Assembly: GCF_905147365.1 (NCBI RefSeq)
Contig: NC_056416.1
Span: 1,322,001 to 1,386,000, forward strand
Source of the DNA: Aricia agestis
Taxonomy: Eukaryota > Arthropoda > Insecta > Lepidoptera > Lycaenidae
DNA: 64,000 nucleotides
Direction: 5' to 3'
Position 1 is the stretch's first letter; each line of letters begins with the position of its first letter. The notes beneath the pieces were generated by a model. The model saw only the letters and a list, made by a program, of their open reading frames with translations, was not told where the DNA came from and made no database searches. Position numbers and translations under genes: made by a program. Of this stretch, positions 54,079-64,000 are shown piece by piece.

Positions 54079-55398
54079 GTAAGTTCCCAAAAGTTTACTT
54101 TTTCTTTTTTCTTCTATTTTGTTGATGATGAGACATTTTTTCATCAACCGATTAAATTAATAATAAAATCGAGTAAGTCGATAAGTTTAACATCTTTATT
54201 TTTAGTTAATTTAAGTTATAATCAGTGTTAAAAACAGCGTCCAAGTAATGTACTAAAGCTGTGTATGGAGAAAAACGCTGACAAGCATATAACACTTCAA
54301 ACTGATTTTTTAAATAATGTTATAATCGAAATGAGGAAATACTGGCAAAATATTGAAAAAATTACACTACCACAATAGACATAACTACCAGTACTTCGAC
54401 TGCTAAGAGACGGACGAGTATTAATACCTGTCATTTCTTTCGGGTTTCGCCAGGATAAGTTAAGGGCTGGCGCGCTGGCTGATATAATTTATTTTTAAAA
54501 TGAAGATTTTAAATTGAATTCTGACAGTTTTCTTTGCATGTGCCAAAATATAAACAACAATTAAATTTGTAGGTAACGACCCTAGCAGAGTAGATAGAAT
54601 GATATGTCTATTGTGACCCTAGCGACGACTCTTCTCATAATACGTCAAACTTAAAAATTTCAACCTCAGTTCTAAGTCGGTATACTCCATCTATCATTCT
54701 GTTTACTCTGACACTACTACTTTTTGTCCCTTTTAAATCTACAACGTAAAACTAGCTTTGGAACTAAGCGTCAGCATTTTAAAAACTATTTTAGCTTCTC
54801 ATTAGAAAACACTCACCTCGACTGGGGACTAAAAGCGTTTTAAAATGATTTTAACGTCACACAGTATTTTTTATTACTTTGTTACTTTATAAATTACTTT
54901 GTATTGTGTGGGTTTTTAAATTTTAGCTTACACCTACGTAATTTTTAATGCAACGTTAATGCAGTTTTGTTTCGTGTTCGATCCAGTTTGTTTATTATCA
55001 AACTACTAGTTTAATTATTTGGTTGTCGCGGGAAAACCAAACAACAAAAAATTTCCAGGATAAAGAGTATCCTGTGTTCTTTCCTGGGACTCAAAGTATC
55101 TCCTTAGCAAACATCAAAATCGGTTCAGTGGTGTAAAGTGGCAGTGATTATTGTAAGCCGATATTGAAATGTTGGAAATGTAATGTAACTATAGTGCGGA
55201 ATACATCACTACTGACCAAACCACGAGTCGAGTCTCAATAATATGCTAATTTCGAATCGTGGAATAACGAGACACAATAGAATTTCTATTTTGTCCGACA
55301 CACCGGTGACCGTATGGGCCTTGATGAATTATGAAGTTCTGTGCCTCGTCTCTAGGTTTGTAAATTATGGTTTAGTTAGATCGTGACTCGATTTAAAC
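54079..55398. other. Unassigned AT-rich sequence
   Basis: Would be intron if the exon at 54000 is real. About 55040-55140 resembles LINE-derived repeat sequence (TCCTGTGTTCTTTCCTGGGA, ATCAAAATCGGTTCAGTGGT). No other gene is supported. Confidence 0.3.
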
Positions 55399-55505
55399 TA
55401 AGAGCGTTTACAGACGAACGGCACTTCCGTCGACAGTTGAAGGCTGCCGTCGTCTGCCGTCGACGCGTGCCGTCGACAATTGCCGTTCGTCTGTAAGAAG
55501 CCTTA
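55399..55505. mobile_element. Short MITE with TTACAGACGAACGGCA termini, second copy
   Basis: GCGTTTACAGACGAACGGCA pairs with TTGCCGTTCGTCTGTAAGAA. The GC-rich centre (GCCGTCGTCTGCCGTCGACG) differs from the A-rich centre of the copy at 34320-34420. Confidence 0.7.
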
Positions 55506-55910
55506 GTTTCATGTTTGAACATATTTTTCTTGATATCCGCATGTGAGACAAAGATGGCATTATATTATAGCCTAAAAATAACATATAACTGTTTTCGTTA
55601 TTATAGTTATTGAAGTTAATTCATTGTCTCTCAGTAAACGATGTAAAATCAGGACCCTAGCACATCCCTAGTCACAGCGCTGTAATGAGCGAGCATGTAC
55701 GTCACAGGGTGATTGTCTGTCGGTTTAGTTCACTGATTGTGTCGCATAATTCGATAGGCTCCAGCTTATTGTATAACTACTGATGAAATAGAGTTCTATA
55801 TTTGCATCAACTTGTAGAGCACCGTTTATATTGTAACTTCGTGATGCCGGCAACTCCATTGCGATAAAATTCGTTAATTGCGCGGGCACCGTGCATCCAG
55901 GGCATAAGTT

Positions 55911-56227
55911 AGGGCCGGGACACATAAACACGATACGACGTCGTGTCGTACCACGAATCACGATGCGGTGTCGTTTCACGTTGCGACGATACACGGCACG
56001 ACGTCGCGTCGTCGTAGAAACTCACGATGCGTCATCTTTGAATTGTGAATAACAACTGTGGCACTGACACAGGAATCACAGGTATCTAGGCACGTTCAGA
56101 TGTCGCGAGTCGCGACGTAGTTTTTTACGATGCTCGTCATTGATTCCCACGACGCGACGTCGCATATTGAAATGACGCCGCATCGTGGTACGACACGACG
56201 TCGTATCGTGTTTATGTGTCCCGGCCC
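55911..56227. mobile_element. MITE with AGGGCCGGGACACATAAAC termini
   Basis: AGGGCCGGGACACATAAACA-CGATACGACG pairs with CGTCGTATCGTG-TTTATGTGTCCCGGCCCT. Inner blocks such as ACGACGTCGTG and ACGACGCGACGTCG are repeated, CG-rich and self-complementary. ORFs across it are artefacts. Confidence 0.75.
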
Positions 56228-57480
56228 TCATGTATTTTCATAGGACGCTTTCTTTGTGTCGCGTCGTATCGTGTCCCGAAGTGCGGTCTCAGCTCCCACC
56301 TTTGACCACACTACGCTTCACTTTACGTTACATAGAACTGACGTTTTACAAACGCTGGAACTTCTATAACTTATATAGAAAGTGAAGTGTGGTGCCGTGT
56401 CGTGTCGTGCGGTGTAGTGCGGTTTCGTTTTAACAACAATTTTATATGCTAAACGTTACCTCTTCGTTTGTGCAGATATTCGAAAATCGTGAAAACCGGA
56501 CTCAAATAATGTCCATGCCAAAATACGAGTAGCTTACTCTCTGGATAAGCTTTTAAAGCTGTAAACGCTGCTACAGCGTATCTGACAAATGGGCTTAAAA
56601 CTCCTCTACTAAATTAGGTGTATGCTAAACAAAAGACATTTGCGATCATAGCGACAACATCATACACAAAATAAATATATTCAGTAGACGATTATTACAC
56701 TCGGGAAATCGGGAACAGACATACGTAAGGCTCAAGTCTCGACTCACACTGTGGCAGAGCATATTCATCTCTATTATTCTTTAATTTTAAAGTACATTGC
56801 TATGAAAATATGGAAGCGTAGAAGAGCGAATGCGTGCGTCAATGCGTTTCGTAGCTAGCATATTATTTTCATAGCAGGTGTTTAAATTATAATAGAACTA
56901 AAGAGTCGCGAACTACGAATAATAAAAACTATTATTATTCGTAGGTCGCGAAGCTTCGACTCTGCCCAGTGTGAGTTGAGCCTTAGCGTAATTTCGAATA
57001 ATTTGAAGTAGCAAAACAACTCGCGCGTAAAGCTCGTCTCTGTAATAACTAGCTTATTCCAAGGACGGCTGACTTACTACTGTAAGTTATTTATATTGTG
57101 CCAGCACTGCACAAAGTTTTGATATAAAGGCACCTTTTCGGACCGCCAAATAGTAGCGGTCACAACTATCTGGCTACCCTTTGTATCCAGGAATTTACAT
57201 TAAACAAGAATTTAATTAAATATCGTGTAATTGGTGTGCTCACATCAGGTAAATTGTTGTTCGTGATTATTGATTAATGATATAGCTAGTCAACTAATTA
57301 AATGGATACAATCACGTAGTTAGCAGCCATTTTGGCTCACTAGTCACCCAAAAAGTGGCTAAACAATTTAGATTTTAGCAACCAGTCCAGTAAATAAAAT
57401 AATATGCATACAGTATACTATAGTAACACAAAAATAAAGCAAGTGAGAACTTTCTTAGTCGGGTTATAAATTGCTAACTA
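56228..57480. other. Unassigned sequence, no gene seen
   Basis: AT-rich. One small inverted pair near 56905-56955 (CGCGACTACGAATAATAA-like / TTATTATTCGTAGGTCGCG). No supported exon or complete repeat. Confidence 0.35.
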
Positions 57481-57690
57481 CATGACGCCCGCAACTCCGT
57501 TGCCAAAATTCGTTTGTCCCGCAAAAACCGTACATTTTTCGCGATAAAAAATATACTATGTCCTTTTCCGGGATTCGGAACTCAAACTATCTCTATACCA
57601 AATTTCAGCGAAATCGTTTCAGCGGTTTTGGCGTGAAGAGGTAACAGACAGACACACTTTCACATTAATAATACATATTAAGTAGTATTA
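57481..57690. repeat. LINE-derived interspersed repeat
   Basis: ATGACGCCCGCAACTCCGTT, CCGTACATTTTTCGCGATAA, CCTTTTCCGGGATTCGGAAC and AATTTCAGCGAAATCGTTTC, ending in ACAGACAGACACACTTTCAC. Common wording in Lepidoptera; related to 16680-17045. Confidence 0.5.
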
Positions 57691-57721
57691 ATAATACACG
57701 ATATTACCGTAAACAAAATAT

Positions 57722-58030
57722 GATTTAAGAGCCTACTGTCAAAACGCTAGTCCCGCCTACACACACCGCTATCCTCCAATCGTGATACAATGATTCCATG
57801 AATCGTGCTCCCGGGCAATGTGCCTTACACTGCAGGTTATAGTGAACAATATCGCGTAACAACGGTTCTCGCATTGTAATTTGTAGCACGAAAGTAAAGG
57901 TCGTAAGTCCTAAAAATGTTTTTGATGATTACTTAGAAATTAAATACAATACTAATATTTCCTTTAGCTATTATTTTATAAAGTGTGTGATTGTAGTATT
58001 GCAAGTTATTTAATGATAGTAACTCAATGA
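57722..58030. repeat. Long direct repeat, copy 2
   Basis: Matches 51345-51650 in the same orientation. Differences include a short insertion (TTGCATTGTAATTTGTAGC versus CCCATTATAGC) and scattered substitutions. See the paired finding. Confidence 0.85.
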
Positions 58031-58228
58031 AAATCCCAGAAAGATTCATAATTTCGAAAAATATAACTATCGAGTCAAAATAAGTGAATCGTGTTTTCCG
58101 TTAGCCAAATATCAGATGAATATATTATAATGATTAAATAAATCTCAATTTCATTTGTGTCAATCGTCTTCCGGGATCGTAATACTTATCAGAAAACACA
58201 GGAAAATTTGACAGCCTGCCCTTAAAAG

Positions 58229-58320
58229 AACATTTTCACCCCAGGAATCGAACCCACTTTCCACAATGGTAAAGTCAATAATGTGGCAGCTTCCAATCTG
58301 CTAAGTAAATTTATTGTCTG
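58229..58320 (-). other. tRNA-like or SINE-like sequence
   Basis: On the minus strand GTGGGTTCGATTCCTGG fits a pol III B box, and TTAGCAGATTGGAAGC about 55 bases earlier is loosely A-box-like. No clean cloverleaf or anticodon could be drawn, so a functional tRNA is unlikely. A tRNA-derived repeat is possible. Confidence 0.25.
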
Positions 58321-58494
58321 CCGTAAGCCGCGAGCTTAAACGAATGTCTTTAATCGAAATTCACAAGGAAGTGTTCGCTAGGGCTGCCTCACTTTGAAAA
58401 CGTCATTTTTGAAAACGTCATTCAACGTTTATTTATTTGGTGTCATTTCGAGGGTAAAGGAAAGAAAAGAGACATAAAAAGTGCGAGGTATTGC

Positions 58495-58730
58495 TATTTA
58501 CAATCCATACTAGTAATATAACATAATATTATAAATGCGAAAGTATGTCTGTATGTCTGTTATTTATTCACTCCCCAACCGCTGAACCAATTTTGTTGAA
58601 ATTAAGTATGGAAATACTTTGAGTTCCAGGAAATTAAAGACACTTTTTTACTTGGAAAAATTTACTGATACTAATTTTCGCGTAACGGAGTTTCGGGCGT
58701 CGTCGTCTAGTATTGTATAAGCTACTATTA
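58495..58730. repeat. Interspersed repeat, RTE-like
   Basis: AATATTATAAATGCGAAAGT-ATGTCTGTATGTCTG, then CCAACCGCTGAACCAATTTT and CGCGTAACGGAGTTTCGGGC-GTCGTCGTC. The same family type as 18195-18315 and 25690-25800. Confidence 0.55.
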
Positions 58731-58909
58731 CTATAGTAGGGCCACAGATTACGGAGGAATTCGGTCATTAACCTATCGCTTTTTCTTTTTCACTCGCGTA
58801 ATCATCAAGTACTTGATAGGAGTCAATGACATTCCCAGCACCTCAAATAATAATCATTAATTAATTAATAATTAATGTAATTGGGGTCACCCGTTTTAAT
58901 TAACTATAA

Positions 58910-59057
58910 GGGTCAATTCAGACCTCAACGTGACGCGTAGATGCATTTCTGTACTGAATTGGCAGATTTCAATTGCGTGAGAAGTCTTGAAAATCTGTCA
59001 AATCCATATAAATTTGGAGATGCATCGACGCGTCACGTTGCGGTCTGATTTAAACCT
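58910..59057. mobile_element. Short MITE with GGTCAATTCAGACC-like termini
   Basis: AGGGTCAATTCAGACCTCAA-CGTGACGCGTAGATGCATTT pairs with GATGCATCGACGCGTCACG-TTGCGGTCTGATTTAAACCT. A half copy may lie near 5690-5770. Confidence 0.65.
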
Positions 59058-59118
59058 GAATAATTAATTATATTAATAGTATTATTTTTCTGTAATGACT
59101 AATGAACTATGGACATTG

Positions 59119-59313
59119 AATTATACTCCACTCGTGCTAACTTGTCGCTAGCGGTCATTGACTCCCTGTCAAAAACTTGTCATTTTCCATGTAAAACCAC
59201 GATTGACAACATCTGACACTTCATTGTCAATCGCGGTTTACATGGAAAATGACAAGTTTTTGACAGGGAGTCAATGACCGCTAGCGACAAGTTAGCCCGA
59301 GTGGAGTATAGTA
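59119..59313. mobile_element. Near-perfect 195-bp palindromic element
   Basis: The left arm ATTATACTCCACTCGTGCTA-ACTTGTCGCTAGCGGTCATT continues through TGACTCCCTGTCAAAAACTT to a 10-20 base turn near 59210, and the right arm mirrors it to GTGGAGTATAGT. Very few mismatches are seen, so the element is young. Confidence 0.8.
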
Positions 59314-59693
59314 CATAATATGGCGATATGGACATTGAATTAGTATTTAGTACATAATAGTTTTTGAAATTGACTTTTCCAAACTCCAAATAAAATTGCC
59401 AAATGTTTACCTGAGAACGAAATGTTTACCTGAGAACGTATTTTACGTTTTAAACGTAAAAAAGTATTTTGGCACCTACCGCATTACTTATACATGTGTG
59501 TTAAGTGCAAATCCGGTCCAGCTAATAAACCATACTAGTACTGTGCTTATTATTTTATACCTCTAACATGACCCCTTTGCCCTCGACATAAGGAGCACTC
59601 TTATAAACTCCATAACACAACTGAACGAATCGTAGTTGTACAATATAAGTACGTACAGTAGACTATCTTCATACTACATAATACATACATTTA

Positions 59694-59950
59694 GGTGGGA
59701 GAGCCATGCTCTCATGCCATGCATGCATGCCATGCCGGCTTGACCGGAGAAATACCACGTACTCACAGAAAACCGGCGTCAAACAACGCTTGCGTTGTGT
59801 TTCGCCGAGTGAGTGAGTTTATCGGAGGCCCAATCCCCTACCCTAATCCCTTCCCTTCCCATCCTTACCCTCCCCTATTACCCTATTCCCTCTTAAAAGG
59901 CCGGCAAAGCACCTGCAGCTCATGTGATGATGCGAGTGTCCTGATGCTTC
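59694..59950 (-). repeat. SINE-like interspersed repeat, copy 5
   Basis: Reverse-sense copy of the 11166 family: GGGAGAGCCATGCTC, a small CATGCCATGCATG expansion, CAGAAAACCGGCGTCAAACA, CGCCGAGTGAGTGAGTTTAT, the CCCAATCCCCTACCC tract and GCACCTGCAGCTC. Confidence 0.75.
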
Positions 59951-61089
59951 GAACGCGCGCGCTCCAACGGCGCTGCCGAAACGCTTAGCGATAAAACCAG
60001 CCTTACATTATCTCGCTGGGTTAAGCGAATATGATTTCAAATACACGTATAAGTTGCTCTACTCTATACTTTAATGCTGTGGCTGAGCCGTGAGCGTCCA
60101 TCAATAATTCCTCGTGCAAATTCCATGGCCTCCTGCGGGAAAACAGCCAATACCGTTTTTGAGGGAACCAATCTATGCAAAGGACTCCTCAGTTAAGCGA
60201 GAGGTTTTTTGCCAACTTTTTTAGCCCAATTACAATGCATTTTGTTTGGTCCTAATTTGAATTTACGGGCTGGAAATCGTAAAAGAATTTTGGTTTTAGG
60301 CTTAGGGGGGCTCAGTCAACTAAAACATGTCTAGTGCATAAGTCATTATTAAACCCGTGTTAATAAAGTTAGTAATGGTTTATCATGGTGATTATTTAGG
60401 CTAAAGGCTGAACTTGGCCAAAACCAAGATTGGTTTGCTTTGCTAGAACACCTTGTTTACTGTGATTCGCAAATAAAGCTTTTCATTTTCATTACCGAAT
60501 CTAAAGCTTTGGTCAGATTAAAAAAAAAACATTTTCCACTAAACTAAAACACAACACTATTTTGACCCCAACAAACTTCCAATTTTAGAATGCATTCCAA
60601 TAAATAAGATTCATATTTGTCTGGAGATTGCGAGTCTGAATTTAAAATTGAAGTAGTGAAGTGATTCTAACTCTTGATAAGATTCACATTGAAAAGTTTG
60701 GCGGAGGCGAAAAGCTCGGCGAATTCCTTCCGGGTCCGATTGCCCGATTTTATAACGTCACCATTATGACAGACGAGATTTTGGATTCACGGACTAAATG
60801 TATTCAAGGGAGAATCTGTATTTACTACAGACTACAGAATAATGCAGTTATTTCGCAAAAAATAAAGCTTGATGTGTTTATTTGATCAGTGGTTAATGTA
60901 GACCCTGAAGCTTTCCTGATGTATGCCATACAAACACACGGTGTAAAAACCTTAGACTAAGTCCAAAGAGAGTCCTTAGACTGTTAATCTCAATCGTTTG
61001 TTTAAATGTTAAACCTTTTCTTTAATTAATACAAGAAACGTGAGAGATTACCTGATACTGCCTTAAACAGTAGTCGGTCCTTTTATCAA
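59951..61089. other. Unassigned sequence, no gene seen
   Basis: A 74-codon open stretch at 60661-60885 has no family signature and no splice support. No repeat with clear ends. Confidence 0.35.
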
Positions 61090-61270
61090 AATATGTCACA
61101 AAAACAGGGCCCCCGCTACCATATGTGCAATGTGTGCAATGCACACAGGCGCCATCCTCTAGGGGCGCCAAATCGTCATCTTTAGGGGCACCAAAACCAA
61201 GGACCCAAAAAATTTGTCTAAAAGGGCGCCAAAATCTTTTTTATGCACACAGGCGCCAGTAGCCCTTACG
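61090..61270. repeat. Repeat with GCACACAGGCGCCA units
   Basis: TGCACACAGGCGCCATCC and TGCACACAGGCGCCAGTAGC stand about 125 bp apart, with GGGGCGCCAAATC and GGGCGCCAAAATC between them and GGGC(C/G)C edges at both sides. It looks like a degraded non-autonomous element, possibly hAT-like. Confidence 0.45.
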
Positions 61271-64000
61271 CCCTGCACAGAAATGGTGATACGTGAAAAT
61301 TTAATAAGCAAAAAACATCTCCAAAAAGAAAACAATGAGCTACTTTATTAAGTTCCACGTCCGAAGCTGTATAGCGAGCATATTGCAATCTTCCACTTAT
61401 TAAAACTTCATAAACTGTTTCATAGTGGAAGCAATAAACGGGAAACAAGAGCAGCTAAACAAAAGAATACTTTACAAGATCGCTAACTTCAGTTAAGTTG
61501 ACTTAGTACACACGCGAAATTATGCAAGATACGCTTACAGGCTTAAAACTTCGCCGGGAGTTCCTTCATAGAGACAATAAAGTAGAAAACCTCACTCCAA
61601 CAGCTGTTTGAACTTACAGCGGACGTGGGGGCTTGGAGGGTATATTTCCTATTTACACGGTGTATGCTCATTGCTTGTACCTCAAAAGATTGCCACGACA
61701 AAGGAGTCAGCAGTCGTTTTGATATCGAATAGTATGCAGATTTCAGGAGATAGTAATAAAGCCTTGACGACCTAGTCGGAGGAATGAATTATGCTGGTTT
61801 TGAGTTATTGTTACTTTATATATTTTAAAATCGACGATAAAACCCAATAAGCGTCCAAAAAAACGAATTTGATTTTAATGAAATCTTTAGAGCTGAGTTA
61901 CTCAATACGTACTTCCACAAAGAGGCTTCTTCAGTTATCATTGCCTGTAACCTCACCAAACAGCTGGCGTACAATTTAGGAGATCGTTAAAATGCAGCCT
62001 ACGATATAGCGGTATTCATGCTCAAGAAACACACGTGCGAAATTTGAACGGTGCCAGATAATCTTAATAATTAACTAGAACTCAACTCTCAACTCGTGTG
62101 CCAATACAGGCACTCCGATATGCGGGAGACATGCGGAACCCCAGCGGATTTGATCCGTCCACTATTCGGCGCCGAATTATTAATGTTCGCAAATGCTATT
62201 TCCACCTCACCCAATACCAGATGGAAAAGTTTCAGGGAAATAGACGCAAATTGATTCCCGCTGCAATATTAAAGCTGCGAAAAACATTGGGAGCGTTTGT
62301 TTGCTGGTGATATTGTGGAAGGGTAGGCAAACAATTCCAGAGAATTGCCAGCATTAATCGTTTAACGAAAATTTATTTATTTAATTCAGATTAACTATAT
62401 AAAAGAAGTTTCGGTGAAATCAACTAGGGATGTATTTTTTTGAGCACATAATATGCTGCTGACCTTTAAGGGAGGAAAAATATTAACATGCTCAAGAAAA
62501 GTCTTCGTTCATATGAGCTAGTTTTCATTTAAAAGGAGAGCCACCCGTACGATTTTTTTTTAATACTTCGATCGCGGATTCCATGAAATGCTATTGTGTT
62601 CTATTGTTGTCGCGATCACTGGTGCTCTTAATATTATGGTGCTTGAAGAATTAATTATCATGTGCCCAAAATATCTGTAGTTGATTTTACCACACCTTGT
62701 ATAAAAAGTAGGTATATTTGTTATGGCAACATTAGTCCATATAATTACAGTTCCGCTCAGTGTCGTGTAACACAATCGTGACTACAAAAGAAGTGTGCGA
62801 ACGGTGACATATCATTAAAGCAGACTGTCCGCACAAAGGGAAGGGCGGACCCTACAACCTCGTAATTAACACTGAAAACACCGCTGACACATGCGGAATC
62901 TGTTTTTAGGGTTGCAAAGTCATACAAATATGTTTTTTTGACTCACCAGATATTGTTGGGATTTTTGGATAGGTCTTAAACATTGAATATTATTTCCTGA
63001 TTAGGGCATCCATTTGTAAGTTTTCAAAACCACGTGTCATTATGACTATGAAATCCTGATATACCTGTACACCGACTCGCACTTGGCCGGGTTTTCATCA
63101 TCAATATTTTAGGATCCGCTTTGTTGTTGTCGAACTATTGGCAAATAATTGTCTATAGCGCGTAATTTTCAACGCGAATTCCGAAGGCTCGATGGGCCCC
63201 AACAATTTATCGTCCGCTTGATTAGGGCGAGACAGATTGATAAAACGTTTCAGACTGATTACTCTTCACCCGCTGGATTCCCATTCTGCGTTCAATCTGA
63301 ACAGTAAAGGGTCCACAACAGGGTATTTTTGTATTCCCAGCTAATTGGTTCATTAAATCTGACATTTCTTTTATCTAAATATCTGTATTCTCAATACTTC
63401 AACATCGAGCAATTTACGTTGCGCATAAAAATATCCTCAACCTTCGACCTTCAGATTTAGACGAATCGGGATAACTTTCGCATTAGCACCGAACGCTCCA
63501 ACTTTAGGTCCATAAAAAGAAACGAGATTTTAATGTGCCGTCCCGTGTGATCGCCTGCATTATTCATCTGGAGTCAAGCTGGAGACTGAATTTATTCCTA
63601 TTCCCTCAGACTTCCTTATGTCGCAGATAGGCCTTCGATAACGACGCGAAACGATAAAAGTAAATTTGAATGTCTTGCGAAATTTGTGAGCTTCTTTTAA
63701 TCGCGGATTTTTACTGGCCCATATTCTGGTTGGTTTTAAGGATCGAATAAAAAAAGGTAATAAAACATAGCTTTCTTGGCCATTTGCATGTAAAGCTTTC
63801 TGTAAGTTGATCGGGCAGCCTCAGGTAAAAAAATCCCATTTCATCAAAATATATTTCTTAAGAAGACCACCTTACCACGTTTTAAAACGAGCGATTGAGC
63901 CGATATATTCCTGAAATCCGATACTCAATTTACGGCTTAAACCCCGATCATGCATCATAAACAGTTTTCCCTACATAAGCGATAAAATTTTATTTGTCAC
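61271..64000. other. Low-repeat sequence, no gene identified
   Basis: The last 2.7 kb show no terminal inverted repeats, poly(A) tails or domain-bearing ORFs. The open stretch at 62098-62310 has no recognisable family. It could be intron or regulatory sequence of a gene beyond the right edge. Confidence 0.4.

Noticed and set aside
51345..58030. LTR retrotransposon bounded by the 300-bp direct repeats
   Set aside because: No gag, protease, RT or integrase motif in the interior and no recognised primer-binding site or TG/CA ends; left as an unexplained direct repeat.
59695..59988. 97-codon ORF
   Set aside because: Lies over a reversed SINE-like repeat; the same peptide words appear in ORFs over other copies.
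1..64000. CRISPR arrays, operons, Shine-Dalgarno sites
   Set aside because: The spliced genes and repeats are those of an animal nuclear genome; the tandem repeats present have no spacer structure.

Overview
This is a window of insect nuclear DNA, almost certainly from a moth or butterfly. It is AT-rich, its genes are split by short introns with GTAAGT/GTGAGT-like donors and TTTCAG-like acceptors, and it is crowded with MITEs, SINE-like repeats, a truncated LINE and a DIRS-type retrotransposon. The repeat styles are typical of Lepidoptera. Nothing bacterial or viral was seen.

Five protein genes can be rebuilt, with every splice phase consistent. (1) CYB5D1-like cytochrome b5 domain protein, minus strand, 15866-20796, 4 exons. 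(2) RWDD4-like RWD domain protein, minus strand, 22863-24566, 4 coding exons plus a probable non-coding 5' exon. (3) Aurora kinase A, plus strand, 26746-27762, one uninterrupted exon. (4) An ionotropic receptor, most likely IR21a, minus strand, 28389-31780, 7 exons and 704 codons, lying tail-to-tail with AurA. (5) Peroxisomal acyl-CoA oxidase of the ACOX3 type, minus strand, 33312-42576, 13 exons and 695 codons, ending in the peroxisomal signal AKL. Two further gene starts are weaker: a minus-strand first coding exon at 9595-9642 with an upstream 5'UTR donor at 12002, and a plus-strand signal-peptide exon at 54000-54078. These neighbours (kinase, receptor, lipid oxidation, b5 protein) have no obvious shared pathway; this is an ordinary animal gene neighbourhood.

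Layout: 1-6.2 kb inverted-repeat elements; 6.27-7.89 kb 5'-truncated LINE with a poly(A) tail; 9.6-12.2 kb start of an unidentified minus-strand gene; 12.9-15.6 kb MITEs; 15.9-20.8 kb CYB5D1; 21-22.6 kb GC-rich repeats; 22.9-24.9 kb RWDD4; 25.2-25.6 kb MITE; 26.7-31.8 kb AurA and the receptor; 33.3-42.6 kb ACOX, whose introns hold at least seven repeat insertions; 42.9-44.3 kb internally deleted piggyBac; 44.57-50.13 kb nested composite containing the DIRS-like element; 50.6-64 kb repeats and unassigned sequence.

The most unusual observations are: a DIRS-like element whose 833-codon tyrosine recombinase ORF is open although the overlapping RT/RNase H frame is full of stops; a possible switch in CYB5D1 between a 222-residue form and a form with a ten-cysteine insert, each needing its own donor-acceptor pair; a 45-bp minisatellite in ACOX that has copied the exon end and splice donor; and a piggyBac remnant with a quasi-palindromic motif array near both ends. 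All calls come from reading the sequence; no database search was run.
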